Part shown: positions 17,446 to 25,988 of the stretch, one piece after another
Numbering within the stretch: position 1 is the first letter of the stretch
Layout of the letters: each line of letters opens with the position of its first letter
Assembly (NCBI RefSeq): GCF_021026375.1
Contig: NZ_JAJNDB010000008.1
Location: 124,001 to 188,000 of the forward strand
Source of the DNA: Actinomycetospora endophytica
GTDB lineage: Bacteria; Actinomycetota; Actinomycetes; Mycobacteriales; Pseudonocardiaceae
Direction: 5' to 3'
Length of the DNA: 64,000 nucleotides
Position numbers and translations under genes: made by a program
The notes under the pieces: generated by a model
What the model was told of the DNA's origin: nothing
What the model saw: the letters and a program-made list of their open reading frames with translations, nothing else
Database searches by the model: none

Positions 17446-18723
17446 GTGGAGCTGCTCGAGGGGACCGTGCGCCCGTACGCATGGGGCTCGCGCACGCACA
17501 TCGCGGCGCTGCTCGGTGAGCCGGTCCCGTCGCCGCACCCGGAGGCCGAGCTGTGGCTCGGCGCGCACCACGACGCGCCGTCGCGGCTCGTCGAGCGGCC
17601 CGGGGAGAGCACCCTGCTGCACGCCCTCGCCGACGACCCCGACGCCACGTTCGGGGCCGGGCGCGCCGAGCACTGGCGGGGCCGCTTCCCGTTCCTGCTC
17701 AAGGTCCTCGCCGCCGACGAGCCGCTGAGCCTGCAGACGCACCCGTCGGCGGAACAGGCCGCGGCCGGCTTCGCCCGCGAGGAGGCCTCGGGCATCCCGC
17801 AGAGCGCCCCGGAGCGCAACTACCGCGATCCGCTGCCGAAGCCGGAGATCCTCTGCGCCCTCGAGGAGTTCCACGCGCTCGCCGGGTTCCGGGACGCCTC
17901 GGTCACGGTGCGCCTGCTGCGCGCCCTCGACGTCGACTGCCTGGCCCACCACACCGAGCTGCTCGCCGCGCAGCCCGACCCCGACGGCCTGCGTGCCCTG
18001 TTCACCACCTGGATCACCCTGCCGCAGCGCACCGTGGACCAGCTGGTGCCCGCGCTGCTGGACGGCTGCGTGCGCCTGGCGAAGACCCCCGGATCCCCGG
18101 GTGCGCCGGGCGGGGAGTTCGAGCGCGAGGTCCGCACCCTGCTCGACCTCGGGGAGCGCTACCCCGGCGACGGCGGCGTGCTCGCGGCGCTGCTGCTCAA
18201 CCGCGTGGTGCTCGCCGAGGGCGAGTGCCTCTTCCAGCCCGCCGGCTCGCCGCACGCCTACCTGTCCGGATGTGGCATCGAGCTGATGGCCAACTCCGAC
18301 AACGTGCTCCGCGCGGGACTCACCCCGAAGCACGTCGACGTCCCCGAGCTGCTGCGGATCCTCGACTTCCGCTGCGGTCCCCCGCCGGTGATCCGCCCGA
18401 CGGTGGAGGGCCCGCGCGCGGTGTTCACCGCGCCGAGCGAGCACTTCCGGCTGGTGCGTCTCGACGTGGGCCCCGACGACGGCCCGGTCGACCTCGGCAT
18501 CGACGGTCCCCGCATCGTGCTCGTGATCCGCGGCGACGCCGAGCTGCGGGCCGGTCAGGGCCGGGCCGTGGCGCTCGCGCAGGGCCGGGCGGTGTGGGCC
18601 CCCGCCGCCGACGGGCCGGTGACCGTCCACGCCGGACCGGGCCGGGCGCTCGTGTTCGCGGCGGGCGACGGCTGGACCGCGGGTCCGAACGGGGCCCTCG
18701 GGACGATCGGCGGAGCCGACTAG
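17446..18723 (+). CDS. manA: Mannose-6-phosphate isomerase ManA, type I
   Basis: Interconverts fructose-6-phosphate and mannose-6-phosphate, the first step to GDP-mannose. The 425 residues are of type I: N-terminal PYAWGSRTHIA, zinc-site region LQTHPSAEQA, PKPEILCALEEFHALAGF, and the active-site FQPAGSPHAYLSGCGIELMANSDNVLRAGLTPKH, all with the expected Gln/His/Glu/His ligands. GTG 17446 follows GAGGGGG. The 83-base gap from the upstream gene holds no gene. Together with manB this gives the complete route from fructose-6-phosphate to mannose-1-phosphate. Confidence 0.95.
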   Translation: MELLEGTVRPYAWGSRTHIAALLGEPVPSPHPEAELWLGAHHDAPSRLVERPGESTLLHALADDPDATFGAGRAEHWRGRFPFLLKVLAADEPLSLQTHPSAEQAAAGFAREEASGIPQSAPERNYRDPLPKPEILCALEEFHALAGFRDASVTVRLLRALDVDCLAHHTELLAAQPDPDGLRALFTTWITLPQRTVDQLVPALLDGCVRLAKTPGSPGAPGGEFEREVRTLLDLGERYPGDGGVLAALLLNRVVLAEGECLFQPAGSPHAYLSGCGIELMANSDNVLRAGLTPKHVDVPELLRILDFRCGPPPVIRPTVEGPRAVFTAPSEHFRLVRLDVGPDDGPVDLGIDGPRIVLVIRGDAELRAGQGRAVALAQGRAVWAPAADGPVTVHAGPGRALVFAAGDGWTAGPNGALGTIGGAD

Positions 18724-18783
18724 ATTGCCGCGGATCGGGCACCGTGCCCGGTTCGTCCCGTCCTTGCGCCCGAGGAGGTCGCG

Positions 18784-19734
18784 GTGTCCGCATCCGGAGG
18801 CTCCAAGGCGATCATCGCCGCCCTGTCCGCCAACGCGGGGATCGCGGTGGCGAAGTTCGTCGGCTTCGCGATCACCGGCTCGTCGTCGATGCTGGCCGAG
18901 GGGGTCCACTCGGTGGCCGACACCGCGAACCAGGGCCTGCTGCTCTTCGGCCGCCGGCGGGCCTCGCGGGCGGCCACGCAGGCGCATCCGTTCGGCTACG
19001 GGCGGGACCGCTTCTTCTACTCGTTCGTGGTCGCGCTGCTGCTGTTCAGCCTCGGATCGGTGTTCGCGATCTACGAGGGGGTGCACAAGCTCTCCGCCCC
19101 CGAGGAGCTCACCAGCCCGCTCGTCGCGGTCGTCATCCTCCTGGTGGCCATCGGGCTCGAGGGCTACAGCTTCATGACCGCCATCGGCGAGTCCCGCGAG
19201 CTCAAGGGCGACCTCTCGTGGTGGGGCTTCATCCGGCAGTCGGTGAACCCGGAGCTGCCCGTCGTGCTGCTCGAGGACACCGGGGCGCTGATCGGGCTCG
19301 TGCTGGCCCTCGGCGGGGTCGGGCTCACCGTCGCGACCGGTGACCCGATCTGGGACGCGATCGGCACCATCGCGATCGGCGTCCTGCTCGGGGTCATCGC
19401 CGTCGTCCTCATCGTGGAGACGAAGAGCCTGCTCATCGGCGAGGGGGCGCGGCCCGCGCTGGTCAACACGATCACGGCGTCACTGATCGGCGGACCGGTG
19501 GAGCGGGTGATCCACATGCGCACCCAGTACATGGGGCCCGAGGAGCTGCTGGTCGCCGCCAAGATCGCGGTTCCTGCCAGCCTGCCGACCGAGACCGTGG
19601 CCCGGGCGATCGACGCCGCGGAGGCGCGGCTGCGGGCGAAGGTCCCGGAAGCCCGGATCATCTACCTCGAGCCCGATCTGGACCGCACCGGTTCCGAGGA
19701 CGGGCTCGACCCCGCGCTCGACCCGACGCCGTAG
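18784..19734 (+). CDS. Cation diffusion facilitator family transporter
   Basis: A 316-residue membrane protein with five to six transmembrane helices (near residues 8-28, 75-95, 103-123, 155-185, 190-212) and a soluble C-terminal domain (after about 225). Helix 2 carries the metal-site HSVAD; the second site is EDTGA rather than HxxxD, a variant seen in one CDF subgroup. Probable divalent metal/proton antiporter in the cytoplasmic membrane; the metal (Zn, Mn, Fe) is not readable. GTG 18784 follows GAGGAGG. A TAGATT hexamer overlapping the manA stop (18721-18726) may be its -10 box. Confidence 0.85.
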   Translation: MSASGGSKAIIAALSANAGIAVAKFVGFAITGSSSMLAEGVHSVADTANQGLLLFGRRRASRAATQAHPFGYGRDRFFYSFVVALLLFSLGSVFAIYEGVHKLSAPEELTSPLVAVVILLVAIGLEGYSFMTAIGESRELKGDLSWWGFIRQSVNPELPVVLLEDTGALIGLVLALGGVGLTVATGDPIWDAIGTIAIGVLLGVIAVVLIVETKSLLIGEGARPALVNTITASLIGGPVERVIHMRTQYMGPEELLVAAKIAVPASLPTETVARAIDAAEARLRAKVPEARIIYLEPDLDRTGSEDGLDPALDPTP

Positions 19735-19850
19735 CCCGCTGTGCCGTGTGGGCCAGCCCATCGTCCTGAACGGTGGCCCGATCGTCGCCGCACGCCGATC
19801 CACTGGTACGAACCTCCGCGGACCAGGGAGCACACCGGGGTCACTGTGAG

Positions 19851-19856
19851 TATGGT
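19851..19856 (+). promoter_or_regulatory. Possible -10 box (TATGGT) for the amino-acid permease
   Basis: TATGGT preceded by TGTGAG lies about 57 bases upstream of the permease start. No good -35 box is visible 17 bases upstream, so confidence is modest. Confidence 0.35.
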
Positions 19857-19912
19857 GCCCGTCACCGCACAGGTGGACATACAGCTAGTGACAGCACGAA
19901 AGGGGGCCGGAC

Positions 19913-21445
19913 ATGGCAAGTCCCACGCGTTCCGGGAGTCTCTTCCGGACGAAGTCGGTCGAGCAGTCGATCGCCGACACCGACGAGCCGGACAGCAAGC
20001 TGCGCCGCGAGCTCGGTGCGCTGGATCTCACGATCTTCGGCGTCGCGGTCCTCATCGGCGCGGGCATCTTCACGATCACCGCGCGCACGGCCGGTGACGT
20101 GACGGGTCCCGCGATCGCGGTCTCGTTCGTCATCGCCGCGATCGCATGCGGCTTCGCCGGGCTCTGCTACGCGGAGTTCGCCTCGACGGTGCCGGTCGCG
20201 GGCAGTGCGTACACGTTCTCCTACGCGACCTTCGGCGAGTTCATCGCCTGGATCATCGGCTGGGACCTGATCCTGGAGTACGCGCTCGGTGCCGCCACCG
20301 TCGCCAAGAGCTGGTCGTCCTACCTCGGCAAGATCTTCTCGGTGCTGGGGCTCGGCGACTCGACGTCGTTCGACATCGGATCGGTCGAGGTCGACTGGGG
20401 AGCGATCCTCGTGATCGGTGCCCTCACCGCCGTGCTGGTGCTCGGCATCAAGCTCTCCAGCCGGGTGTCGACGATCATCACGTCGATCAAGATCCTGGTC
20501 GTCCTCTTCGTGATCATCCTGGGCGCGACGTTCATCAAGGCGTCCAACTACAGCCCCTTCATCCCGCCGGCCGAGCCGCCGAAGGAAGGGGCCAGCGGGC
20601 TCGGGTCCTCGCTGCTCTCGCTGCTCGTCGGCAGTGAGGGCAGCACGTACGGCGCGTTCGGGCTGCTGGCCGGGGCATCGCTGGTGTTCTTCGCGTTCAT
20701 CGGCTTCGACGCGGTCTCGACGACTGCCGAGGAGACCAAGAACCCGCAGAAGGACCTGCCGCGCGGCATCCTCGGCTCGCTCGCCGTCGTCACCGTGCTC
20801 TACGTCGCGACGTCGTTGGTCCTCGTCGGCATGGTCAACTACACCCAGCTGAAGAGCTCGCCCGACGGCGAGAACAAGACCCTCGCCGACGCGTTCAGCC
20901 TGGTCGGGGCCAACTGGGCGTCGACGATCATCGCGGTCGGTGCGCTGGCCGGCCTGACGACCGTCGTGCTGGTGCTCATGCTCGGCCAGAGCCGCGTGTT
21001 CTACGCGATGAGCCGTGACGGCCTGCTGCCGCGGGGCCTGGCGAAGACCGGGCGCTACGACACCCCGAGCACGATCACGATCATCATCGGCACGGTCTGT
21101 GCGCTCATCGCCGGCCTCGTGCCGATCACGACCATCGAGGAGATGGTCAACATCGGCACGCTGTTCGCGTTCGTCCTGGTCGCGATCGGGACCTGGGTGC
21201 TGCGGGTCAAGCGGCCGAACCTCTCCCGCAGCTTCACCGTGAAGGCGCTGCCGGTGGTCGCGACCCTCGCCGTGATCTCCTGCCTGTGGCTGATGCTCAA
21301 CCTCAGCGCCGAGACGTGGCTGCGGTTCATCCTCTGGATGGTGATCGGCGTCGTCGTCTTCTTCGCCTACTCGCGCCGCAACTCCGTGCTCGGCCGGCGG
21401 GAGAGGGGCGAGGAGGCGAGCGTGGCGGCCTCGTCGCAGAGCTAG
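19913..21445 (+). CDS. APC-superfamily amino-acid permease (cationic amino-acid transporter type)
   Basis: A 510-residue polytopic membrane protein with about 12 transmembrane helices. The first helix has the APC signature LTIFGVAVLIGAGIF with GAGIF as the unwound substrate loop; FAFIGFDAVSTTAEETKNPQKDLP is the helix 6-loop motif typical of the cationic amino-acid transporter branch. Probably imports basic or neutral amino acids. ATG 19913 follows AAGGGGG. Its TAG stop (21443-21445) forms the first bases of the long hairpin at 21443-21518. Rv3253c is the counterpart in mycobacteria. Confidence 0.9.
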   Translation: MASPTRSGSLFRTKSVEQSIADTDEPDSKLRRELGALDLTIFGVAVLIGAGIFTITARTAGDVTGPAIAVSFVIAAIACGFAGLCYAEFASTVPVAGSAYTFSYATFGEFIAWIIGWDLILEYALGAATVAKSWSSYLGKIFSVLGLGDSTSFDIGSVEVDWGAILVIGALTAVLVLGIKLSSRVSTIITSIKILVVLFVIILGATFIKASNYSPFIPPAEPPKEGASGLGSSLLSLLVGSEGSTYGAFGLLAGASLVFFAFIGFDAVSTTAEETKNPQKDLPRGILGSLAVVTVLYVATSLVLVGMVNYTQLKSSPDGENKTLADAFSLVGANWASTIIAVGALAGLTTVVLVLMLGQSRVFYAMSRDGLLPRGLAKTGRYDTPSTITIIIGTVCALIAGLVPITTIEEMVNIGTLFAFVLVAIGTWVLRVKRPNLSRSFTVKALPVVATLAVISCLWLMLNLSAETWLRFILWMVIGVVVFFAYSRRNSVLGRRERGEEASVAASSQS

Positions 21446-21518
21446 GTGGCCTGCGGCCTCGTGAGCAGTAATCCGTGCCAGGGCACGGATTACTGCTCAC
21501 GAGCGCGGAGCGCACCTA
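21443..21518 (+). repeat. Hairpin repeat A (TAGGTGCGC family), probable bidirectional terminator
   Basis: Two 37-base arms (21443-21479 and 21482-21518) fold into one stem closed by an AG dinucleotide. The inner 22 bases pair perfectly (CTCGTGAGCAGTAATCCGTGCC). The outer six also pair, with a 9-base interior region where the arms disagree. It ends both the plus-strand permease and the minus-strand acyl-CoA synthetase. Relatives lie at 40222, 52857 and 63611. Confidence 0.8.
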
Positions 21519-21519
21519 C

Positions 21520-23136
21520 CTACCCGACGAACTTCTCCCGCAGCGTCTTCTTCGAGAACTTCCCGGTCGAGGTCTTCGGCACCTCGTCGATGAACTCGAC
21601 GTCGTCCGGGACCTGCCACTTCGCGACCCGCGTCAGCAGGTGGTCCCGGACCTGCTCGGCGGTGAGCTGCGACCCGTCGCGGACCACGACACACGCGAGC
21701 GGGCGCTCCGACCACTTCTCGTCCGGGATCGCGATGACGGCGGCCTCGGCGACCTCGGGCATCGCCATGATCTCGTTCTCCAGGTCTACCGAGGAGATCC
21801 ACTCGCCGCCGGACTTGACGAGGTCCTTGGTGCGGTCGACCAGACGGACGTAGCCGTAGCGGTCGATCACCGCGACGTCGCCGGTGCGCAGCCAGCCGTC
21901 GGCGGTGAACTGCTTCCCGCCGTCCTCGTTGAGGTAGTACGAGTCCGCGATCCACGGCCCGGACGCCTGCAGCTCCCCGGACGAGACCCCGTCCCACGGC
22001 TGGATCTCGCCGGTCTCGGGGTCGGCGAGGCGCAGGTCGACCATCGGCGCCGGCTGACCCGCCGTCGAACGGACGTCGGCGAGGTCGTCGTCGGACAGGC
22101 CGTCGTGGATCGAGCGCAGCGTGCCCGTCGTCGCGATCGGGCTGGTCTCGGTCATGCCCCAGGCCTGCGTGATCGGCAGCCCGATCTTCTTCCGCCAGGC
22201 CTCGGACAGCGACTTCGGCACCGCCGACCCGCCGCAGAGCAGCAGCCGCAGGTGCGGGACGTCCTGGGGACCGGACAGCTCGGGCAGCACGCCCATCCAG
22301 ATCGTGGGCACGCCCGCGGTCAGGGTGATGTCGTGGTCGCGCAGCATCCCCGCGATGGCCTTCGGCACCATGTTCGGCCCGGGCATCACGAGGGCCGCGC
22401 CGGCGAACACCGCGGCATAGGGCGTGCCCCAGGCGTTCGCGTGGAACATCGGCACGATCGGCAGCACGATGTCGCGCTCGACCAGGCCCGCGACGTCGGC
22501 GATGAGCACCGAGACGGAGTGCAGCACCGTCGAGCGGTGCGAGTAGACGACGCCCTTGGGGTTGCCGGTGGTGCCGGACGTGTAGCACATGGCCGCCGCG
22601 CGGTTCTCGTCGTCGACGACGAAGCGCCCCGCGTACGGCTCCACCGAGGCGAGCAGCGTCGCGTGGTCGACGATGCGCTCGTCGTCGGGGACCGGGGTGT
22701 CGGAGCCGTCGTCGATCACGACGAACTTCCGCACGTGCGGCATCTGGTCCGCGAGCGGCCAGAGCTGCCCGAACAGCGCCCGCTCGACGAAGATCACGTC
22801 GTCGTCGGCGTGGTTGACGATGTAGACGAGCTGCTCGGCGAACAGCCGGATGTTCAGGGTGTGCAGCACGCGCCCGCTGCAGGGCACGGCGAAGTACAGC
22901 TCGAGGTGGACCGGCGTGTTCCAGCAGAAGGTTCCGACCCGCGCGTCGTGCGCCACGCCGAGCGCGTCGAGGGCGGCCGCCGTGCGGCGGACCCGGACGG
23001 CCCAGTCCGCGTAGGTCGTCGTCGTGACGGCGCCCCCGACACCCACGCCCGTCAGCGTCTTGTGGCCGAAGAGCTGCTCGGCACGGTGGAAGACGTGAGG
23101 GAGGGCGAGGGGGGTGGTCTGCATCTGTCCGAGCAC
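21520..23136 (-). CDS. Long-chain acyl-CoA synthetase / AMP-dependent ligase (FadD type)
   Basis: A 538-residue ANL-superfamily enzyme activating a carboxylic acid via acyl-adenylate to the CoA thioester. Motifs: the ATP-binding YTSGTTGNPKGVVYSHR, QAWGMTETSP, the hinge region GWLRTGDVAVID with RTKDLVKSGGEW, and the catalytic Lys near the C-terminus in KTSTGKFSKK. It resembles medium/long-chain fatty-acid FadD proteins; the exact chain length is not readable. GTG 23136 is chosen because AGGAGG lies 8 bases upstream; ATG 23124 is in frame. Upstream are two exact 19-bp direct repeats. It converges on the permease at hairpin A. Confidence 0.9.
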   Translation of the reverse strand: MLGQMQTTPLALPHVFHRAEQLFGHKTLTGVGVGGAVTTTTYADWAVRVRRTAAALDALGVAHDARVGTFCWNTPVHLELYFAVPCSGRVLHTLNIRLFAEQLVYIVNHADDDVIFVERALFGQLWPLADQMPHVRKFVVIDDGSDTPVPDDERIVDHATLLASVEPYAGRFVVDDENRAAAMCYTSGTTGNPKGVVYSHRSTVLHSVSVLIADVAGLVERDIVLPIVPMFHANAWGTPYAAVFAGAALVMPGPNMVPKAIAGMLRDHDITLTAGVPTIWMGVLPELSGPQDVPHLRLLLCGGSAVPKSLSEAWRKKIGLPITQAWGMTETSPIATTGTLRSIHDGLSDDDLADVRSTAGQPAPMVDLRLADPETGEIQPWDGVSSGELQASGPWIADSYYLNEDGGKQFTADGWLRTGDVAVIDRYGYVRLVDRTKDLVKSGGEWISSVDLENEIMAMPEVAEAAVIAIPDEKWSERPLACVVVRDGSQLTAEQVRDHLLTRVAKWQVPDDVEFIDEVPKTSTGKFSKKTLREKFVG

Positions 23137-23191
23137 GGCTGGGGCCTCCTGGGCGCGCGACGGGGGCTGGGGCCACGAGCCTACGGCGGCT

Positions 23192-23233
23192 GTGGTCCCG
23201 GTCATACCGTTCGGGTGGTCCCGGTCATACCGT
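23192..23233 (-). promoter_or_regulatory. Two exact 19-bp direct repeats upstream of the acyl-CoA synthetase gene
   Basis: On the minus strand the unit reads ACGGTATGACCGGGACCAC, at 23210-23192 and 23233-23215, 23 bases apart (about two helical turns). They lie 56-97 bases upstream of the start. Each unit holds a TATGAC hexamer. This looks like a tandem operator for an acyl-CoA-responsive regulator or a duplicated promoter; neither is shown. Confidence 0.55.
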
Positions 23234-23369
23234 CCCAGCCGCGCCCGCCTGGACGCTCGCGCCGGTCCGTCCGGCGGCGACGGTGTGACCTGGTCGACGC
23301 CGACCCGGCGGACCGGGCGACGACCTGCGACGGGGCCGTCCGGTGCCCCGTGCTCGTGCGCGCGCCGTC

Positions 23370-23398
23370 TTGACCGTCCCGACGGCCTGTGTGAGTGT
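23370..23398 (+). promoter_or_regulatory. Probable ahcY promoter
   Basis: TTGACC (23370-23375), 17-base spacer, GAGTGT (23393-23398). The predicted start near 23405 lies about 30 bases before the riboswitch-like fold, consistent with a riboswitch-controlled transcript. Confidence 0.45.
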
Positions 23399-23436
23399 CG
23401 TTTCCACGGCAACAGGTCGCACCGCTGGTGCGACGG

Positions 23437-23510
23437 GCCTGACGAGTGGCGCTGCAACGGACACCTCGTGTCCGCCACGCTCGGCAGGGCTCCGGATCAT
23501 CAAGGGCGCC
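23437..23510 (+). ncRNA. Probable S-adenosylhomocysteine (SAH) riboswitch upstream of ahcY
   Basis: The segment has the parts of the SAH riboswitch in order. P1 is 23437-23446 pairing with 23480-23490 (GCCTGACGAG with CTCGGCAGGGC, one bulge and one mismatch). Next come the hallmark GGCGCTGCAACGG, hairpin P2 (GGACA 23459-23463 with TGTCC 23469-23473), and a 3' strand AAGGGCGCC whose GCGCC (23506-23510) can pair with GGCGC (23448-23452) as the pseudoknot. SAH riboswitches are known to turn on SAH hydrolase genes, which is exactly the gene downstream. The 510-base gap otherwise holds the promoter and a leader of about 135 bases. Confidence 0.75.
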
Positions 23511-23646
23511 TCCAGATGGTGGAGGTCCGTGCTCTGAACCTTCGCGGACGCGGGAGTGGGTTGTTCCCCCGACGCCGCCGGGACAGACAGTTCAACGGTC
23601 CGACCACCGGACAACCGACGAGTTCACACCGACCGGATGAGGAGTC

Positions 23647-25128
23647 ATGGCAGCAGTAGGGACCACGCACGAGAAGTACGCCGAGAAGAACGGGATCGAC
23701 TTCGCGGTCGCCGACCTCGGTGAGGCCGACTTCGGCCGCCGTGAGATCCGCCTGGCCGAGCACGAGATGCCCGGGCTCATGGCGCTGCGCCGGGAGTACT
23801 CCGAGGCGAAGCCGCTGCACGGTGCGCGCATCTCCGGCTCGCTGCACATGACCGTCCAGACGGCGGTCCTCATCGAGACGCTGACCGCGCTCGGTGCCGA
23901 GGTCCGCTGGGCCTCCTGCAACATCTTCTCCACCCAGGACCACGCGGCCGCCGCGGTCGTCGTCGGCCCGAACGGGACGCCGGACAACCCCAAGGGCATC
24001 GCGTGCTTCGCCTGGAAGGGCGAGACGCTCGAGGAGTACTGGTGGTGCGCCGAGCAGATGCTCGCGTGGGCCGACTCCGACACCCGCGGCCCGAACATGA
24101 TCCTCGACGACGGCGGGGACGCCACGATGCTCGTCCACAAGGGCGTCGAGTTCGAGAAGGCCGGCGTCGTCCCGTCGACCGAGGCCGACGACCCCGCCGA
24201 GTACCAGGTCGTGCTCGAGACGCTGCGCCGCAACCTCACCGCGGACCCGCAGCACTGGACCAAGGTCGCGTCCGGCATCAAGGGCGTCACCGAGGAGACC
24301 ACGACGGGTGTCCACCGTCTCTACGAGTTCGCCAACGAGGGCAAGCTGCTCTTCCCGGCGATCAACGTGAACGACTCGGTCACCAAGTCGAAGTTCGACA
24401 ACAAGTACGGCTGCCGCCACTCGCTCATCGACGGCATCAACCGCGCCGTCGACGTGCTGATCTCCGGCAAGAAGGCCGTCGTCGCCGGCTTCGGTGACGT
24501 CGGCAAGGGCTCCGCCGAGTCGCTGCGTGGCCAGGGCGCCCGCGTGACCGTCACCGAGTCCGACCCCATCTGCGCGCTCCAGGCGCTCATGGAGGGCTAC
24601 GACGTCAACACGCTCGAGAACGTGATCGACGACGCCGACATCGTCATCACGACCACGGGCAACAAGGACATCGTCACCCTCGAGCACATGAAGCGGATGA
24701 AGCACCAGGCGATCCTGGGCAACATCGGCCACTTCGACAACGAGATCCAGGTCGAGAAGCTCGAGAAGTCCGGTGCCACGCGCATCAACATCAAGCCGCA
24801 GGTCGACGAGTGGCGCTTCGACGACGGCCACTCGATCATCCTGCTGTCCGAGGGGCGCCTGCTGAACCTCGGCAACGCGACCGGGCACCCGAGCTTCGTC
24901 ATGTCGAACTCGTTCGCCAACCAGACGATCGCGCAGATCGAGATCTTCACCAAGCCCGGTGAGTACCCGATCGGCGTGTACCGCCTGCCGAAGCACCTGG
25001 ACGAGAAGGTCGCGAAGGTCCACGTCGAGGCGCTCGGCGCGGAGCTGACCAAGCTCACCAAGGAGCAGGCCGAGTACATCGGCGTCGACGTCGAGGGCCC
25101 GTACAAGCCGGACCACTACCGCTACTGA
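23647..25128 (+). CDS. ahcY: Adenosylhomocysteinase (S-adenosyl-L-homocysteine hydrolase)
   Basis: Splits S-adenosylhomocysteine into adenosine and homocysteine, removing the inhibitor formed by methyltransferases. The 493 residues include the substrate-site [18 protein letters not shown], the NAD-binding [11 protein letters not shown] (GxGxxG), and the C-terminal signature ending in KPDHYRY with the NAD-contacting Lys and Tyr. The length with the extra segment around residues 150-190 is that of the actinobacterial form. ATG 23647 follows GAGGAG. Expected to be controlled by the SAH riboswitch upstream and ended by the strong terminator at 25164-25208. Confidence 0.97.
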   Translation: MAAVGTTHEKYAEKNGIDFAVADLGEADFGRREIRLAEHEMPGLMALRREYSEAKPLHGARISGSLHMTVQTAVLIETLTALGAEVRWASCNIFSTQDHAAAAVVVGPNGTPDNPKGIACFAWKGETLEEYWWCAEQMLAWADSDTRGPNMILDDGGDATMLVHKGVEFEKAGVVPSTEADDPAEYQVVLETLRRNLTADPQHWTKVASGIKGVTEETTTGVHRLYEFANEGKLLFPAINVNDSVTKSKFDNKYGCRHSLIDGINRAVDVLISGKKAVVAGFGDVGKGSAESLRGQGARVTVTESDPICALQALMEGYDVNTLENVIDDADIVITTTGNKDIVTLEHMKRMKHQAILGNIGHFDNEIQVEKLEKSGATRINIKPQVDEWRFDDGHSIILLSEGRLLNLGNATGHPSFVMSNSFANQTIAQIEIFTKPGEYPIGVYRLPKHLDEKVAKVHVEALGAELTKLTKEQAEYIGVDVEGPYKPDHYRY

Positions 25129-25163
25129 GTTCTCGCGGTTGGACGTTCTGAGCACGTTCTGAC

Positions 25164-25208
25164 CGAAGGGCCCCTCCGCTCGATCTGCTCGAGCGGAGGG
25201 GCCCTTCG
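25164..25208 (+). terminator. Strong rho-independent-type hairpin after ahcY
   Basis: A perfect 20-bp stem (25164-25183 with 25189-25208) with loop TCTGC. The stem starts CGAAGGGCCCC, a core shared with terminators at 48435 and 50477. No U tract follows. Confidence 0.85.
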
Positions 25209-25269
25209 CTCGTTCGCCCCGCGCCCGCCGGTTCCGAGCCCACCACCGTCGTCACACGGCGCCGCTGGC

Positions 25270-25275
25270 TAGCGT
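25270..25275 (+). promoter_or_regulatory. -10 box TAGCGT for leaderless tmk
   Basis: TAGCGT lies 8 bases before GTG 25284 and would start the tmk-mtrA-mtrB-lpqB transcript without a leader. Confidence 0.5.
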
Positions 25276-25283
25276 GGTCGCCC

Positions 25284-25988
25284 GTGGGTGTGGTGGTGGC
25301 CGTGGAGGGCCTGGACGGAGCGGGCAAGGCGACGCTGGTGGACGCCCTCGGCCGGGCCGCCCGGGCACGCGGGGCCTCCGTCGCGACCCTCGCCTTCCCC
25401 CGCTACGACGACGACGTCCACGCCGCGCTCGCCGGGGAGGCGCTGCACGGCGAGCACGGGGACACCGCCGCCTCGGTCCACGCGATGGCGCTGCTGTTCG
25501 CGCTCGACCGGCGCGCGGCGGCCGGCCACATCGACGACCTGAGACACGCCAACGACCTCGTCCTCGTCGACCGGTACGTCGCCTCCAACGCCGCCTACGG
25601 GTCGGCGCGGCTGCACCAGGGCGTGGGGGAGTTCGCGGCGTGGGTGCGCGCCACCGAGATCGAGCGCTTCGCGGTGCCCGCCCCCGACGCCCAGGTGCTC
25701 GTCCGCGTACCGCCGGAACTGGCCGCGGAACGAGTCAGGGAACGCGCCCGGACGGCCCCCGACCGGGACCCCGACGGCTTCGAGGCCGACGCGGCCCTGC
25801 AGCAACGGTGCGCCGAGGTCTACGACCGACTCGCCGCGGGGCACTGGTGGAGCCCCTGGTGGGTCGCCGAGAATCGGCATTCAGGTGATGAAGCGCTCAC
25901 CCGTACGGCTGACGCCGTGATTAGTGCCGTGCTGACCGCGGAGTTCGCTCCCGGATCGTCGGTGAGAAGTGACACCATTGAGACATGA
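25284..25988 (+). CDS. tmk: Thymidylate kinase
   Basis: Phosphorylates dTMP to dTDP. The 234 residues show the P-loop EGLDGAGKATL, the DRYVASNAAYG motif with the catalytic Arg, and a lid region rich in Arg (VRERARTAPDRDPDGFE). It is longer than the minimal 200-210 residues by a C-terminal extension. The position just before mtrA matches Rv3247c. Its stop overlaps the mtrA start as ATGA, so tmk and the MtrAB-LpqB system are translationally linked. Confidence 0.93.
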   Translation: MGVVVAVEGLDGAGKATLVDALGRAARARGASVATLAFPRYDDDVHAALAGEALHGEHGDTAASVHAMALLFALDRRAAAGHIDDLRHANDLVLVDRYVASNAAYGSARLHQGVGEFAAWVRATEIERFAVPAPDAQVLVRVPPELAAERVRERARTAPDRDPDGFEADAALQQRCAEVYDRLAAGHWWSPWWVAENRHSGDEALTRTADAVISAVLTAEFAPGSSVRSDTIET

